From NCBI GenBank assembly GCA_902574475.1, contig CACGNZ010000004.1:16739-80738 (forward strand): a DNA stretch of 64,000 bases, given 5' to 3'. This stretch comes from an uncultured Alphaproteobacteria bacterium. GTDB lineage: Bacteria; Pseudomonadota; Alphaproteobacteria; HIMB59; GCA-002718135. The notes below the pieces were generated by a model. That model was not told the origin of the DNA, did not search any database, and was given only the letters and a program-made list of their open reading frames with translations. Made by a program: the position numbers and the translations under genes. Positions 21,960 through 31,657 of this stretch are shown here, piece by piece. Position 1 is the first letter of the stretch. Every line of letters starts with the position of its first letter.

Positions 21960-24900
21960 TCACTTTATTGAAAAGTATAAAAAGGATAAAAAATTCTTAG
22001 AAGAAAATCATCTTTATAATGAACAAGATGAACATTCATCATGTGGTGTTGGATTAATAGCATCTTTAGATGGATCTGAGACAAGAGAAATAGTCGAGTT
22101 AGGAGTTCAAGCTTTAAGAGTTTTGTATCACCGGGGAGCAGTTGATGCTGATGGCAAAACAGGTGATGGTGCAGGAATACAGTTATCCATACCAAAGAAT
22201 TTTTTTACTCAACAAATAGAAAGAACTGGTCACACTCCTAATGATCTACCTTTCGGGATTGGCATGATTTTTTTACCACGTACAGATTTTGCGGCTCAAG
22301 AAAATGCTCGTACAATTGTTGAATCTGAAATAATTAAAGAAGGTTTGAAAATATATGGTTGGAGACACGTTCCAATTAATTCATCGATTATTGGTGATAA
22401 AGCAAAAGCAACAAGGCCAGAAATAGAACAAATACTAATTTGTAATGAAAAACTAGAAGATGAAAAGCAATTTGATAATAAACTTTATATAATTAGAAAA
22501 AGAATAGAAAAAAAAATAAGAAATCAAAATATTTCAGACTTTTATATTTGCTCACTATCTTGCCAGTCTATTGTTTATAAAGGTATGTTTTTAGCAGAAC
22601 AGCTTTCCAATTTTTATCCAGACATCCAAAATGAGAATTTTATTTCTAGATATGCAGTTTATCACCAGCGTTATTCAACTAATACATTTCCTACATGGTC
22701 TTTAGCACAGCCTTTTAGAGTGATTGCGCATAATGGTGAAATAAATACACTTAAAGGTAATAAAAATTGGATGGCTGCTCATGAGCCAAGAATGGAACAT
22801 AAAAATTTTGGTAATAATGTTGATGATTTAAAACCCATAATTGATGCTAAAGCGTCTGACTCTGCTGCATTAGACTCAACAATAGAGTTATTAGTTAAAG
22901 CTAATCGTTCTTTACCTATGGCTAAAATAATAACAATTCCAGAAGCTTGGTCCCACAGAAGAGATTTTCCAAAAAAAATTAAAGATTTATACGCTTATGG
23001 TGGAGCAGTTATGGAGCCATGGGATGGTCCAGCAGCAATATGTGGCGCGTACGGTGATTGGGCTATTGCTGGAATGGATAGAAATGGCCTTAGACCTATA
23101 AGATATACACTGACAAAAAATCTTCTTATTGCGGGTTCTGAAACTGGAATGGTTGATATTAAAGAAAATGAAATAGTAGAAAGAGGTAGGGTAGGACCAG
23201 GTCAATTAATAGCAGTCAACTTTAAAGAGAAAAAATTTTTTAAAGATCATGAGATAAAAAAGTATTTGGCAGAAACTAAACCATTTGGTGATTGGACTAA
23301 AAAAATTACGTATATTGACAAACTTGTTAAATCTGTTGACGAGGAATTTAGAGATTTAGACTCTGGAGATCTACGAAAAAGAATGGCATGCTTTGCATGG
23401 TCAGTAGAAGACATCGAATTAATACTTCATCCTATGATTGCCGAAAAAAAAGAAGCAACGGGATCGATGGGAGATGACACTCCACTAGCTGTGCTTTCAA
23501 ATAAATATAGAGGACTCCATCATTTTTTTAGACAAAATTTTAGTCAAGTTACAAATCCACCAATTGATTCATTAAGAGAAAGAGTTGTTATGAGTCTTCG
23601 GACTAGAATTGGAAACTTAAGTAATATTCTTGATGAAGATGAAGATCAATGCGATCATTTACAATTGAACACCCCTGTTCTTTCAATTGAGCAATTCAAA
23701 TCTATGCGTAGATATATGAAAGATACCGTGAAGATCATTGACACTACAATGGATAAAACAAATCCTGAAAATAATTTTGAGACAGAAATTTCAAGAATAA
23801 ACCGAGAAGCAGAACAAGCTGTTAGAGAAGGGTATGTTCATATAATTTTAAGTGACAAACAAATGTCTAAAACAAGAATAGCTCTTCCTATCATATTAGT
23901 TACAAGTTCTGTTCATCATCATTTAATTAAACAAAATCTTCGAACTTTTATTTCCTTAAATGTTCAATCTGCAGAATGTTTAGATGTACAATATTTCGCT
24001 GTGCTTATCGGAGTAGGAGCAACAAGTGTGAATGCGTATATGGCACAACAAGCGATAGCGGAAAGACATAAAAAGGGATTATTTAAAGATCTCTCATATG
24101 AAGAATGTGTAGAAAGATTCATTAATTCCATAAATAATGGTTTGCTTAAGACTATGAGTAAGATGGGAATATCAGTGATTAATTCATATCGAGGTGGTTG
24201 TAATTTTGAAGCGATTGGCCTTAGCAGAAATTTAATGAGTAAATATTTTCCTTCTATGAGTTCTAAAATATCTGGTATTGGAATCAGTGGTATTGAAAGA
24301 AGATCAAGATTAGCTCATGATAATGCTTATGAAGAAAGCGTTATTACGCTGCCAATTGGAGGAAATTATCGCTATAGATTTGGCGGTGAAAAACATGCTT
24401 TTGAAGCAAGATCAATTCACATGCTTCAAACTGCAGTAACTTCTAATAATTATTCTTTATTTAAAAAATATTCTTCGATGATTGATGAAATGGATCCTAT
24501 AAATATTCGTGACCTTTTAGACTTCAAAAAGAATAACGATAACAACAACTCAAACACAGTAGAACCTTCTCAAGAAATTAGAAAAAGACTAGTTGCACCA
24601 GGGATATCACTTGGAGCCTTAAGCCCAGAAGCTCACGAAACTCTTTCTGTAGCAATGAACAGGATAGGAGCTAAATCAGATTCAGGTGAGGGTGGTGAAG
24701 ACCCAATTAGATTTAAACCCAAGTCAAATGGAGATAATGCATCATCAAAAATTAAACAAATTGCAAGTGGACGATTTGGTGTAACCGCGGAGTATTTAAA
24801 TAATTGTGAAGAAATTGAAATTAAAGTTGCACAAGGTGCAAAACCTGGTGAGGGTGGACAATTGCCAGGAGGAAAAGTTACAGAATTAATTGCTAAACTA

Positions 24901-26469
24901 AGACATTCAACTGAAGGTGTGACGCTTATTAGTCCTCCTCCTCATCATGATATTTATTCTATCGAAGATTTAGCTCAGCTGATTTACGATTTGAAACAAA
25001 TAAATCCAAAAGCTAAAGTATGCGTTAAGTTAGTTGCTCAGTCAGGTATTGGAACAGTTGCTGCTGGTGTAGCAAAAGCAAAAGCTGATACGATACTCAT
25101 TTCTGGTCACAATGGTGGAACTGGAGCAAGCCCACAAACAAGCATTAAGTATGCAGGACTTCCTTGGGAACTTGGATTAAGTGAAGTACATCAAGTTTTA
25201 TCTCTAAATAACCTAAGGGATAAAGTTGTTCTTAGAACTGACGGAGGTTTGAAAACAGGAAAAGATATAGTTATTGCGGCTATGCTTGGAGCAGAAGAAT
25301 ATGGAATTGGAACAGCAAGTTTAGTTGCAATGGGTTGTATTATGGTTAGACAATGTCATTCAAATACATGTCCTGTTGGAGTTTGCTCACAGGATGAAAA
25401 ACTTAGAGAAAAATTTACTGGAACACCAGAAAAAGTAATTAATCTTTTTAGTTTTATTGCTGATGAAGTAAGAGAAATTTTAGGATCACTTGGCTTTTCT
25501 TCTCTTGATGAAGTAGTTGGGAGATCTGATCTTTTATATCAAGTCAGCAGAGGAAGTTCTGATCTTGATGATTTAGATTTAAATCCAATTATTCAAACTA
25601 TTGATTCATCAGTTGGAGAATTTGAGATAAAGAAAAATACAATTAATAAAGTTAGTGATAGTCTCGATCTTAAAATCATAAAGGACGCCAAATCTTTTTT
25701 TGAAACAGATCAAAAAGTTGAACTAAACTATAATATAAAAAATACTGATAGAGCTATTGGTACAAGACTTGCATCTGAAATTACTACTACAAAAGGAATG
25801 AGTTCTCTTCCAGAGGATTTCTTTACTGTTAATTTTCATGGCTCTGCAGGACAATCTTTTGGAGCCTGGAGTGTACAAGGAACTACACTTAGAATTTTCG
25901 GAGACGCTAATGACTACGTAGCAAAAGGATTATCGGGTGGTAAAATTGTCATTCAACCAAGTTCGTCTTCACAGCTACAAACAAACAAAAACGTTATCAT
26001 TGGGAATACTGTTCTATATGGCGCAACACGTGGTAAACTTTTTGCAGCTGGTACTGCTGGTGATAGATTTGCTGTTAGAAACTCCGGCGCACATGCTGTT
26101 ATTGAAGGATGTGGCGATAATGGATGTGAATACATGACTGGAGGAAGTGCAGTTATTCTTGGCGAAGTAGGAAATAATTTTGGAGCTGGAATGACAGGAG
26201 GTATGGCATTTGTTTATGACAAAGAAGGAACTTTACCACTTCGAATTAATCTTGAAGATATTTTCTATCAGCAACAAATGACAAGTTATTGGGAGAAAAT
26301 TTTATATCAAAAAATTGAGGAACATATCAAAGAAACAAATTCACGGTACGCAAAAAATTTTCTTGAAAATTGGGAAAATGAAAAATTACTCTTCTGGCAG
26401 ATTGTGCCAAAAGAAATGATTAATAAATTTGATCAGCCTGTCTTAATACAAGAAGAAAAATCTGCTTAG
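21952..26469 (+). CDS. gltB: Glutamate synthase large subunit
   Basis: 1505 aa; Cys-led Ntn domain 'SCGVGLIASLDG', FMN domain 'ISGHNGGTGASPQTSIKYAGLPWELGLSE', GXGXG C-terminal domain. Confidence 0.97.
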   Translation: MPNHFIEKYKKDKKFLEENHLYNEQDEHSSCGVGLIASLDGSETREIVELGVQALRVLYHRGAVDADGKTGDGAGIQLSIPKNFFTQQIERTGHTPNDLPFGIGMIFLPRTDFAAQENARTIVESEIIKEGLKIYGWRHVPINSSIIGDKAKATRPEIEQILICNEKLEDEKQFDNKLYIIRKRIEKKIRNQNISDFYICSLSCQSIVYKGMFLAEQLSNFYPDIQNENFISRYAVYHQRYSTNTFPTWSLAQPFRVIAHNGEINTLKGNKNWMAAHEPRMEHKNFGNNVDDLKPIIDAKASDSAALDSTIELLVKANRSLPMAKIITIPEAWSHRRDFPKKIKDLYAYGGAVMEPWDGPAAICGAYGDWAIAGMDRNGLRPIRYTLTKNLLIAGSETGMVDIKENEIVERGRVGPGQLIAVNFKEKKFFKDHEIKKYLAETKPFGDWTKKITYIDKLVKSVDEEFRDLDSGDLRKRMACFAWSVEDIELILHPMIAEKKEATGSMGDDTPLAVLSNKYRGLHHFFRQNFSQVTNPPIDSLRERVVMSLRTRIGNLSNILDEDEDQCDHLQLNTPVLSIEQFKSMRRYMKDTVKIIDTTMDKTNPENNFETEISRINREAEQAVREGYVHIILSDKQMSKTRIALPIILVTSSVHHHLIKQNLRTFISLNVQSAECLDVQYFAVLIGVGATSVNAYMAQQAIAERHKKGLFKDLSYEECVERFINSINNGLLKTMSKMGISVINSYRGGCNFEAIGLSRNLMSKYFPSMSSKISGIGISGIERRSRLAHDNAYEESVITLPIGGNYRYRFGGEKHAFEARSIHMLQTAVTSNNYSLFKKYSSMIDEMDPINIRDLLDFKKNNDNNNSNTVEPSQEIRKRLVAPGISLGALSPEAHETLSVAMNRIGAKSDSGEGGEDPIRFKPKSNGDNASSKIKQIASGRFGVTAEYLNNCEEIEIKVAQGAKPGEGGQLPGGKVTELIAKLRHSTEGVTLISPPPHHDIYSIEDLAQLIYDLKQINPKAKVCVKLVAQSGIGTVAAGVAKAKADTILISGHNGGTGASPQTSIKYAGLPWELGLSEVHQVLSLNNLRDKVVLRTDGGLKTGKDIVIAAMLGAEEYGIGTASLVAMGCIMVRQCHSNTCPVGVCSQDEKLREKFTGTPEKVINLFSFIADEVREILGSLGFSSLDEVVGRSDLLYQVSRGSSDLDDLDLNPIIQTIDSSVGEFEIKKNTINKVSDSLDLKIIKDAKSFFETDQKVELNYNIKNTDRAIGTRLASEITTTKGMSSLPEDFFTVNFHGSAGQSFGAWSVQGTTLRIFGDANDYVAKGLSGGKIVIQPSSSSQLQTNKNVIIGNTVLYGATRGKLFAAGTAGDRFAVRNSGAHAVIEGCGDNGCEYMTGGSAVILGEVGNNFGAGMTGGMAFVYDKEGTLPLRINLEDIFYQQQMTSYWEKILYQKIEEHIKETNSRYAKNFLENWENEKLLFWQIVPKEMINKFDQPVLIQEEKSA

Positions 26470-27197
26470 TTTTTTATTATTGATTGAATAGACTCATTTA
26501 TTATTTTTAAATCAAACGGTTCTGATAATCGATGATCACCATTTTTTAATAATTTAATTTGTATTTGCTTTCCTTTAATTTTTTTTACTATTTTTTCTGG
26601 AACATCTGGAGTGACAACATTATCTTTTAAGCCTTGTATTAAAATTAAAGGCTTATTCCATTTGAATTCTTTATTTAAAATTTTATTTTTTCTACCATCA
26701 ACAATATATTTTTTTTTAATAAGATAACTAAAGCCATAGGAGGAATATTTAATAATTCCCTTTTTCCTCATTTCTTGTTTTTTCTTTAAAGGGAGTTTTT
26801 TATAAAATTCATCGATATAATCAGGTGCTGCTGCTAGACCAATTAATCCAGCAATTCTTTTTGGTCTGGCTTTGGCAGCTAAAAACATCAACCATCCACC
26901 CATGCTACTACCAACAAGTATTTGTGGCCCTTTGGCAATATTATCAATGATGTCAATTAAGTCTTTCTTCCAATCTGAAATTGTAAAATCTTCGAATTTT
27001 CCATCAGATTTGCCATGACCACGGCACTCAAAACGAATAAACCTCAATTTATTTTTTCGAGCAAATCTCTCTAAAGACATAGCTTTTTGACCACTCATAT
27101 CTGAGTTAAGGCCATGGATAAAGATCATACCAGGCCCCTTACCCTTTATAGATTTATAACAAATTTTTTCTTTTTTCTTATTAATAAAGTAAGGCAT
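26466..27197 (-). CDS. Alpha/beta hydrolase
   Basis: 'MIFIHGLNSDMSGQKA', nucleophile elbow 'LVGSSMGGWLM', C-terminal 'NGDHRLS'. Confidence 0.88.
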   Translation of the reverse strand: MPYFINKKKEKICYKSIKGKGPGMIFIHGLNSDMSGQKAMSLERFARKNKLRFIRFECRGHGKSDGKFEDFTISDWKKDLIDIIDNIAKGPQILVGSSMGGWLMFLAAKARPKRIAGLIGLAAAPDYIDEFYKKLPLKKKQEMRKKGIIKYSSYGFSYLIKKKYIVDGRKNKILNKEFKWNKPLILIQGLKDNVVTPDVPEKIVKKIKGKQIQIKLLKNGDHRLSEPFDLKIINESIQSIIKN

Positions 27198-27227
27198 CTT
27201 TGATACAAATACTTATATTTTAACAAA

Positions 27228-28355
27228 ATGTCATCATTTAATGTCGCTCAAATTCTTCCTTCTTTAGATTCTGGTGGTGTCGAAAGAGGTACTATTGAAG
27301 TCGCAAATTATTTATCTGAATTAAATTTAAAAAATAATATTATTTCTAATGGAGGTGATTTAATCAAGGAGATTGATAAAAATTATACCAATCATTTTCA
27401 ACTACCAGTTAACTCAAAAAATTTTTTTATTTATTCATTAATTGCTAATCAATTAAAAAAATTAATTATTAATCAAAATATTAATGTTGTTCATGTACGA
27501 TCAAGAGCACCAGCATGGATTTTAAGTTTTATAAAAAATAGAAACTTCAAAACAATATCTACATTTCATAATGTATATAGTGGTAATTCTTATTTTAAAA
27601 AAATCTATAATAAGCAATTATCTAAAGTTGATCAGATTGTTGCGATTTCAAATTATGTAAAAAATGAAATTAGTAAAAAATACAATTTAGATTCAAATAA
27701 AATTAAAGTGATCAATAGAGGAGTTGATGTTAAATATTTTGAAAAACCAATTTTAGATTCTAAAATAGAAAATATAATAAGTAAGTATCAAATTGATACT
27801 TCAAAAAATATTATTTTATATCCAGCGAGGCTAACAAACTGGAAAGGTCAAATTGAGTTTTTAGATATATTTAATAAGATACAAAATGATAATTTTTTAC
27901 TTTTTTTTGCAGGTGATACAAAAAATCAATCTTATACAGAAAAATTACAAAATAAAATTCAAAGTTTTAACCTTAGTCATAAATGTAAGATTATAGGTAA
28001 TCTACTTAGAGATGATTTGAAAACTTTATATTATCTATCATCAATTATTACCTCTTTTCCTTTACAAGCTGAAGGGTTCGGAAGAACTATAAGCGAAGCA
28101 TTAATAATGAAAAAAAAAATACTTGCTTTTAACTATGGTGGTGTCAAAGATCAGCTTGATAAATTAGATGATATTTATAAAGTAGATCCTCATAAATATA
28201 ATGAAATAGATATAAAACTTCAAAATATTATAAAAATAGATAAAGAAAAATTTTCTAATATTTCTTTAGATAGTAAAGACTACATATCAAAAACATTTTC
28301 AAAATACCAAATGGTACAAAGTTACGTAGACTTATATGAACAGCAATCAATTTAA
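27228..28355 (+). CDS. Glycosyltransferase, GT4-like (GT-B)
   Basis: 'PSLDSGGVERGTIEVANYL', 'LYPARLTNWKGQIEFLDIF', 'PLQAEGFGRTISEALIMKK'. Confidence 0.88.
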   Translation: MSSFNVAQILPSLDSGGVERGTIEVANYLSELNLKNNIISNGGDLIKEIDKNYTNHFQLPVNSKNFFIYSLIANQLKKLIINQNINVVHVRSRAPAWILSFIKNRNFKTISTFHNVYSGNSYFKKIYNKQLSKVDQIVAISNYVKNEISKKYNLDSNKIKVINRGVDVKYFEKPILDSKIENIISKYQIDTSKNIILYPARLTNWKGQIEFLDIFNKIQNDNFLLFFAGDTKNQSYTEKLQNKIQSFNLSHKCKIIGNLLRDDLKTLYYLSSIITSFPLQAEGFGRTISEALIMKKKILAFNYGGVKDQLDKLDDIYKVDPHKYNEIDIKLQNIIKIDKEKFSNISLDSKDYISKTFSKYQMVQSYVDLYEQQSI

Positions 28356-29271
28356 CAAAATACTAGTTGTAAAGCATGGATCACTTGGTGATATTGCATT
28401 TTCTATACTTGCAATGGCATCGATTAAGCAATTTTTTAGTAATGCCACTATTGACCTACTCACTGAAGAAAAATACGTAAATTTTTTAAGCAATTCAAAT
28501 TATTTTAATTCAATTTTTAAAGATAATAGAAAAGGAATAATAGATTCACTAAATGTTATATTAAAAATTAATCAAAATAAATATGATCTAATCATAGATT
28601 TACAGAATTCTAAAAGAACAAATAATTATTGGTCATTATTAAAATTTATTTCAAAAGTAAAAGTTAACGGATCTCGTTCTAATTGTGATATTCAATATGT
28701 AATTCCTCCACAAGGAACTGAATCTCCGCAACAAGGTTTATACAATCAATTAAAGTTGATTGGAGTAAATGAAATTAATAAAAATGTAGATTGGCTTTTC
28801 AAAAATATTACAGCAATTAATGGAGACAAAATAATCTTAATGATACCTGGTGTTTCTAAATCAGGTAAAGACAAGCAATGGTCTCCGGATAAATTTGCAA
28901 TACTTGCGAGCACTCTAGAAAAAAAAGGATATCATATTTGTGTTGTTGGGCAAAAATCAGATAAAGAAACAGTAGAAACGATCAATAATGCATGTCAGAA
29001 GGTTTTTGATTTAAGTGATAAATCTCCTCCTGAAATCATCTACTCCGTAGCTAAAAAAAGTAATTTTATAATAAGTAATGATACTGGCCCAGGTCATATA
29101 GCAGCTCTAAGTAATTCACCTATTCTTTTTTTAGCTAAAGACAATGTTATCTCAAAATCAAACTTATCTGAATATAAAAATGCTTACACAATCCTAAGTG
29201 ATAAAATGGAGTCAATTTCAGTAAAAAAAGTTTTAGATTTTTTAAATGATAGTAAATTAACTAATAAATGA
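28336..29271 (+). CDS. Glycosyltransferase family 9 (heptosyltransferase-like)
   Basis: 'ILVVKHGSLGDIAFSILAMASIK', 'ISNDTGPGHIAALSNSPIL'. Confidence 0.88.
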   Translation: MNSNQFNKILVVKHGSLGDIAFSILAMASIKQFFSNATIDLLTEEKYVNFLSNSNYFNSIFKDNRKGIIDSLNVILKINQNKYDLIIDLQNSKRTNNYWSLLKFISKVKVNGSRSNCDIQYVIPPQGTESPQQGLYNQLKLIGVNEINKNVDWLFKNITAINGDKIILMIPGVSKSGKDKQWSPDKFAILASTLEKKGYHICVVGQKSDKETVETINNACQKVFDLSDKSPPEIIYSVAKKSNFIISNDTGPGHIAALSNSPILFLAKDNVISKSNLSEYKNAYTILSDKMESISVKKVLDFLNDSKLTNK

Positions 29272-30264
29272 AATTATTTCTTTTTCTAAATTTTGGTTAT
29301 TAGAGAATAGTTTAGTATATTTTTTCTTCCACGGTGAATATTCTTTTGCTATCATATCTGGAACATTATCTGAATCATAAATAACACAAAGTTTAGTTTC
29401 ACAAAGTGATGCAATATGCGTACATCCACATTCAGGTGTAATTACATATGTTGAAGAATTTATTAGTGATGTCCAATTATCAAAATTTAATTTATCTAAG
29501 ATTATAACATTATTTATAGTTTTAAGGTTTTCAAACCTTTCATTAGTAATAATCTCATATTTTTTAAATATTTCATAGAATACATTTTTTGATGTACCGT
29601 CAGTTGTCATTACAATATTGATTTCTAAATTTCTAAGATTGTCTAACAGATTGATAAACTTTTCTTCTGAAAAATATTTATTGACCCATTTTGAAGATAA
29701 ATGAATCAAACATAATTTCTTAGAATTTAAGTCTATTTTACCAAATTCAATTAAACTCTTAATCTCTGCATTATTATTTAAATTTAATCCATTTTTAGTA
29801 ACTAATTCCATCATAATCTCTGTTTGATGAATTGAAATATTTTGTGAATATCTAAATTGGCGATCAATTATTATGCAGTTATTAAAAAAGATTTTAGCCA
29901 AGATCCTATCAAGAAATTTACTCATGTAATTATTTTTGTATCTAGATTTAAAAATTAATAATGATTTTGTTCTACTTTTAGAAAAAATTGATACTAAAAT
30001 ACTAATTAACCCGGGACTGAATGTGAAAATATAATCATAATTTTCATTTTTTAATTTTGAAATCGTTTTTAAGATTTGATAAAATTTATTTTGAAGTAAA
30101 AAAACTTTGTTAATAGGTTTAAAATTTTTACACACCTTCTGATTTTTTGTAGAACATACAATATCAATTTGATAATTCTTATTAACTTCTTTTAATCCTT
30201 GAATAATTGGGAGAGTAAGTATCATATCTCCCATTTTATCGTTCCTAACTAAACAAATTCTCAT
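29257..30264 (-). CDS. Glycosyltransferase family 9 (heptosyltransferase-like)
   Basis: 'MRICLVRNDKMGDMILTLPIIQGLKE', 'YVITPECGCTHIASLCETKLCVIYD'. Confidence 0.87.
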   Translation of the reverse strand: MRICLVRNDKMGDMILTLPIIQGLKEVNKNYQIDIVCSTKNQKVCKNFKPINKVFLLQNKFYQILKTISKLKNENYDYIFTFSPGLISILVSIFSKSRTKSLLIFKSRYKNNYMSKFLDRILAKIFFNNCIIIDRQFRYSQNISIHQTEIMMELVTKNGLNLNNNAEIKSLIEFGKIDLNSKKLCLIHLSSKWVNKYFSEEKFINLLDNLRNLEINIVMTTDGTSKNVFYEIFKKYEIITNERFENLKTINNVIILDKLNFDNWTSLINSSTYVITPECGCTHIASLCETKLCVIYDSDNVPDMIAKEYSPWKKKYTKLFSNNQNLEKEIISFIS

Positions 30265-30420
30265 AAAGTGTATTTAATAACTTAAAAACAATTAATTTTT
30301 TTTTAAAATCAGCTCTTGAATTTAATTTCATTTGAGATTATATCCTAAAAAAATATGACAAAAGACTTAATTTCCTAATATGCTATTAAATAATAGCTTT
30401 AACTCAATCTTTATATAATT

Positions 30421-30960
30421 TTGGCCGTAAACTTTAAAACTAAGAAAGATATTGGTCCAAGAATCAATGAGCAGATTACTGCAAGCGAAGTGAGACTTAT
30501 ATCCAGTAATGGAAAACAGCTAGGTATATTAAGCATCCGTGAAGCACTCATACAAGCTGAAGATGAGGGATTTGATTTAGTTGAAGTTTCACCAGAAGCT
30601 AACCCACCAGTATGTAAAATTATTGATTATGGAAAGTTAAAATACAGAGAGCAAAAAAGTAAAAAAGAAGCAAAGAAAAAACAAAAAACTATAGAAGTAA
30701 AAGAAATTAAGATGAGGCCTGGAATTGATACTCATGATTATAATGTAAAAGTTAAAGCATTATCAAAGTTTATTGGCGGTGGAAACAAGGTTAAAGTTTC
30801 AATGCGTTTTAGAGGCCGTGAAATGGAGCATCAAAACTTAGGTTTTGATTTGCTTAAAAAACTTACAACTGAAGTAGAAGAATACGCTAAAGTTGAAGTA
30901 GCACCTAAATTTGAGGGAAAACAAATAATGATGATACTTGTCCCTCAAATTGTTAAGTAA
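30421..30960 (+). CDS. infC: Translation initiation factor IF-3 (non-ATG start; TTG at 30421 or ATT at 30418)
   Basis: 'GPRINEQITASEVRLI', 'VEVSPEANPPVCKIIDYGKLKY', 'EIKMRPGIDTHDYNVK'; upstream of rpmI-rplT. Confidence 0.95.
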   Translation: MAVNFKTKKDIGPRINEQITASEVRLISSNGKQLGILSIREALIQAEDEGFDLVEVSPEANPPVCKIIDYGKLKYREQKSKKEAKKKQKTIEVKEIKMRPGIDTHDYNVKVKALSKFIGGGNKVKVSMRFRGREMEHQNLGFDLLKKLTTEVEEYAKVEVAPKFEGKQIMMILVPQIVK

Positions 30961-31006
30961 TTCTTCATATTGCAAAAAATTTAATTATCAGTATAAGCCT
31001 ACAAAA

Positions 31007-31037
31007 CTTGTTACGGCCTGCGGGGCAGCCTAACGGG
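31007..31037 (+). promoter_or_regulatory. GC-rich bulged hairpin in infC-rpmI intergenic region; candidate r-protein autoregulatory leader
   Basis: CTTGTTA-c-GGC-c-TGC-[GGG]-GCA-GCC-TAACGGG folds into a 13-bp stem (two G-T wobbles near the base) with two single-C bulges, in very AT-rich DNA just 5' of the rpmI ribosome-binding site. Confidence 0.55.
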
Positions 31038-31063
31038 TAAACTTTAAATAATAGGAGATAGTA

Positions 31064-31264
31064 ATGCCCAAGCTAAAAACTAAAAGTAGTTTAAAAAAAA
31101 GATTTTCTAGAACAGGTACTGGTAAAATTAAATTCAAACCTGCTGGAAAAAGACACGGGATGAGTAAACGTTCCAACAAATTTATCCGTAACACTAAAAG
31201 ATCTGCGATTATGTCGCCAGGCGACTCAGCTTTAATTGATCATATGTTACCATACAACAAGTAA
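31064..31264 (+). CDS. rpmI: 50S ribosomal protein L35
   Basis: '[31 protein letters not shown]'; AGGAGA ribosome-binding site upstream. Confidence 0.96.
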   Translation: MPKLKTKSSLKKRFSRTGTGKIKFKPAGKRHGMSKRSNKFIRNTKRSAIMSPGDSALIDHMLPYNK

Positions 31265-31274
31265 GGGGAAATCA

Positions 31275-31628
31275 ATGGCAAGAGTATCACGAGGTGTTAC
31301 AGCAAGAGCTAGACATAAAAAAGTAATTAAAAGAGCAAAAGGTTATTACGGTAGAAGAAAAAATGTCTTTCGAGTTGCTGTACAAGCAGTTGAAAGAGGT
31401 ATGCAATATGCATACAGAGACCGTAAAAAAAGAAAAAGTGATTTTAGAGGTTTATGGATTCAAAGAATCAATGCTGGTGTTAGACTTCATGGTTTAACAT
31501 ATTCACAATTTATATCTGGTCTTAAAAAATCATCTATTGAAATAGATAGAAAGATTTTAGCGGATCTTGCAGTTAACCAGCCAGAGGCTTTTAAAGCCTT
31601 AGTTGATAAAGCTCAATCTGCTAGATAA
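31275..31628 (+). CDS. rplT: 50S ribosomal protein L20
   Basis: '[35 protein letters not shown]'; start corrected from the ORF track (31236) to the ATG at 31275 after AAGGGGAA. Confidence 0.96.
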   Translation: MARVSRGVTARARHKKVIKRAKGYYGRRKNVFRVAVQAVERGMQYAYRDRKKRKSDFRGLWIQRINAGVRLHGLTYSQFISGLKKSSIEIDRKILADLAVNQPEAFKALVDKAQSAR

Positions 31629-31657
31629 TTTTAATTAATAAAATATAATATATATTG

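Noticed and set aside
31236-31274. Extended rplT start overlapping rpmI
   Set aside because: L20 begins MARVSRG at 31275 with a good ribosome-binding site.
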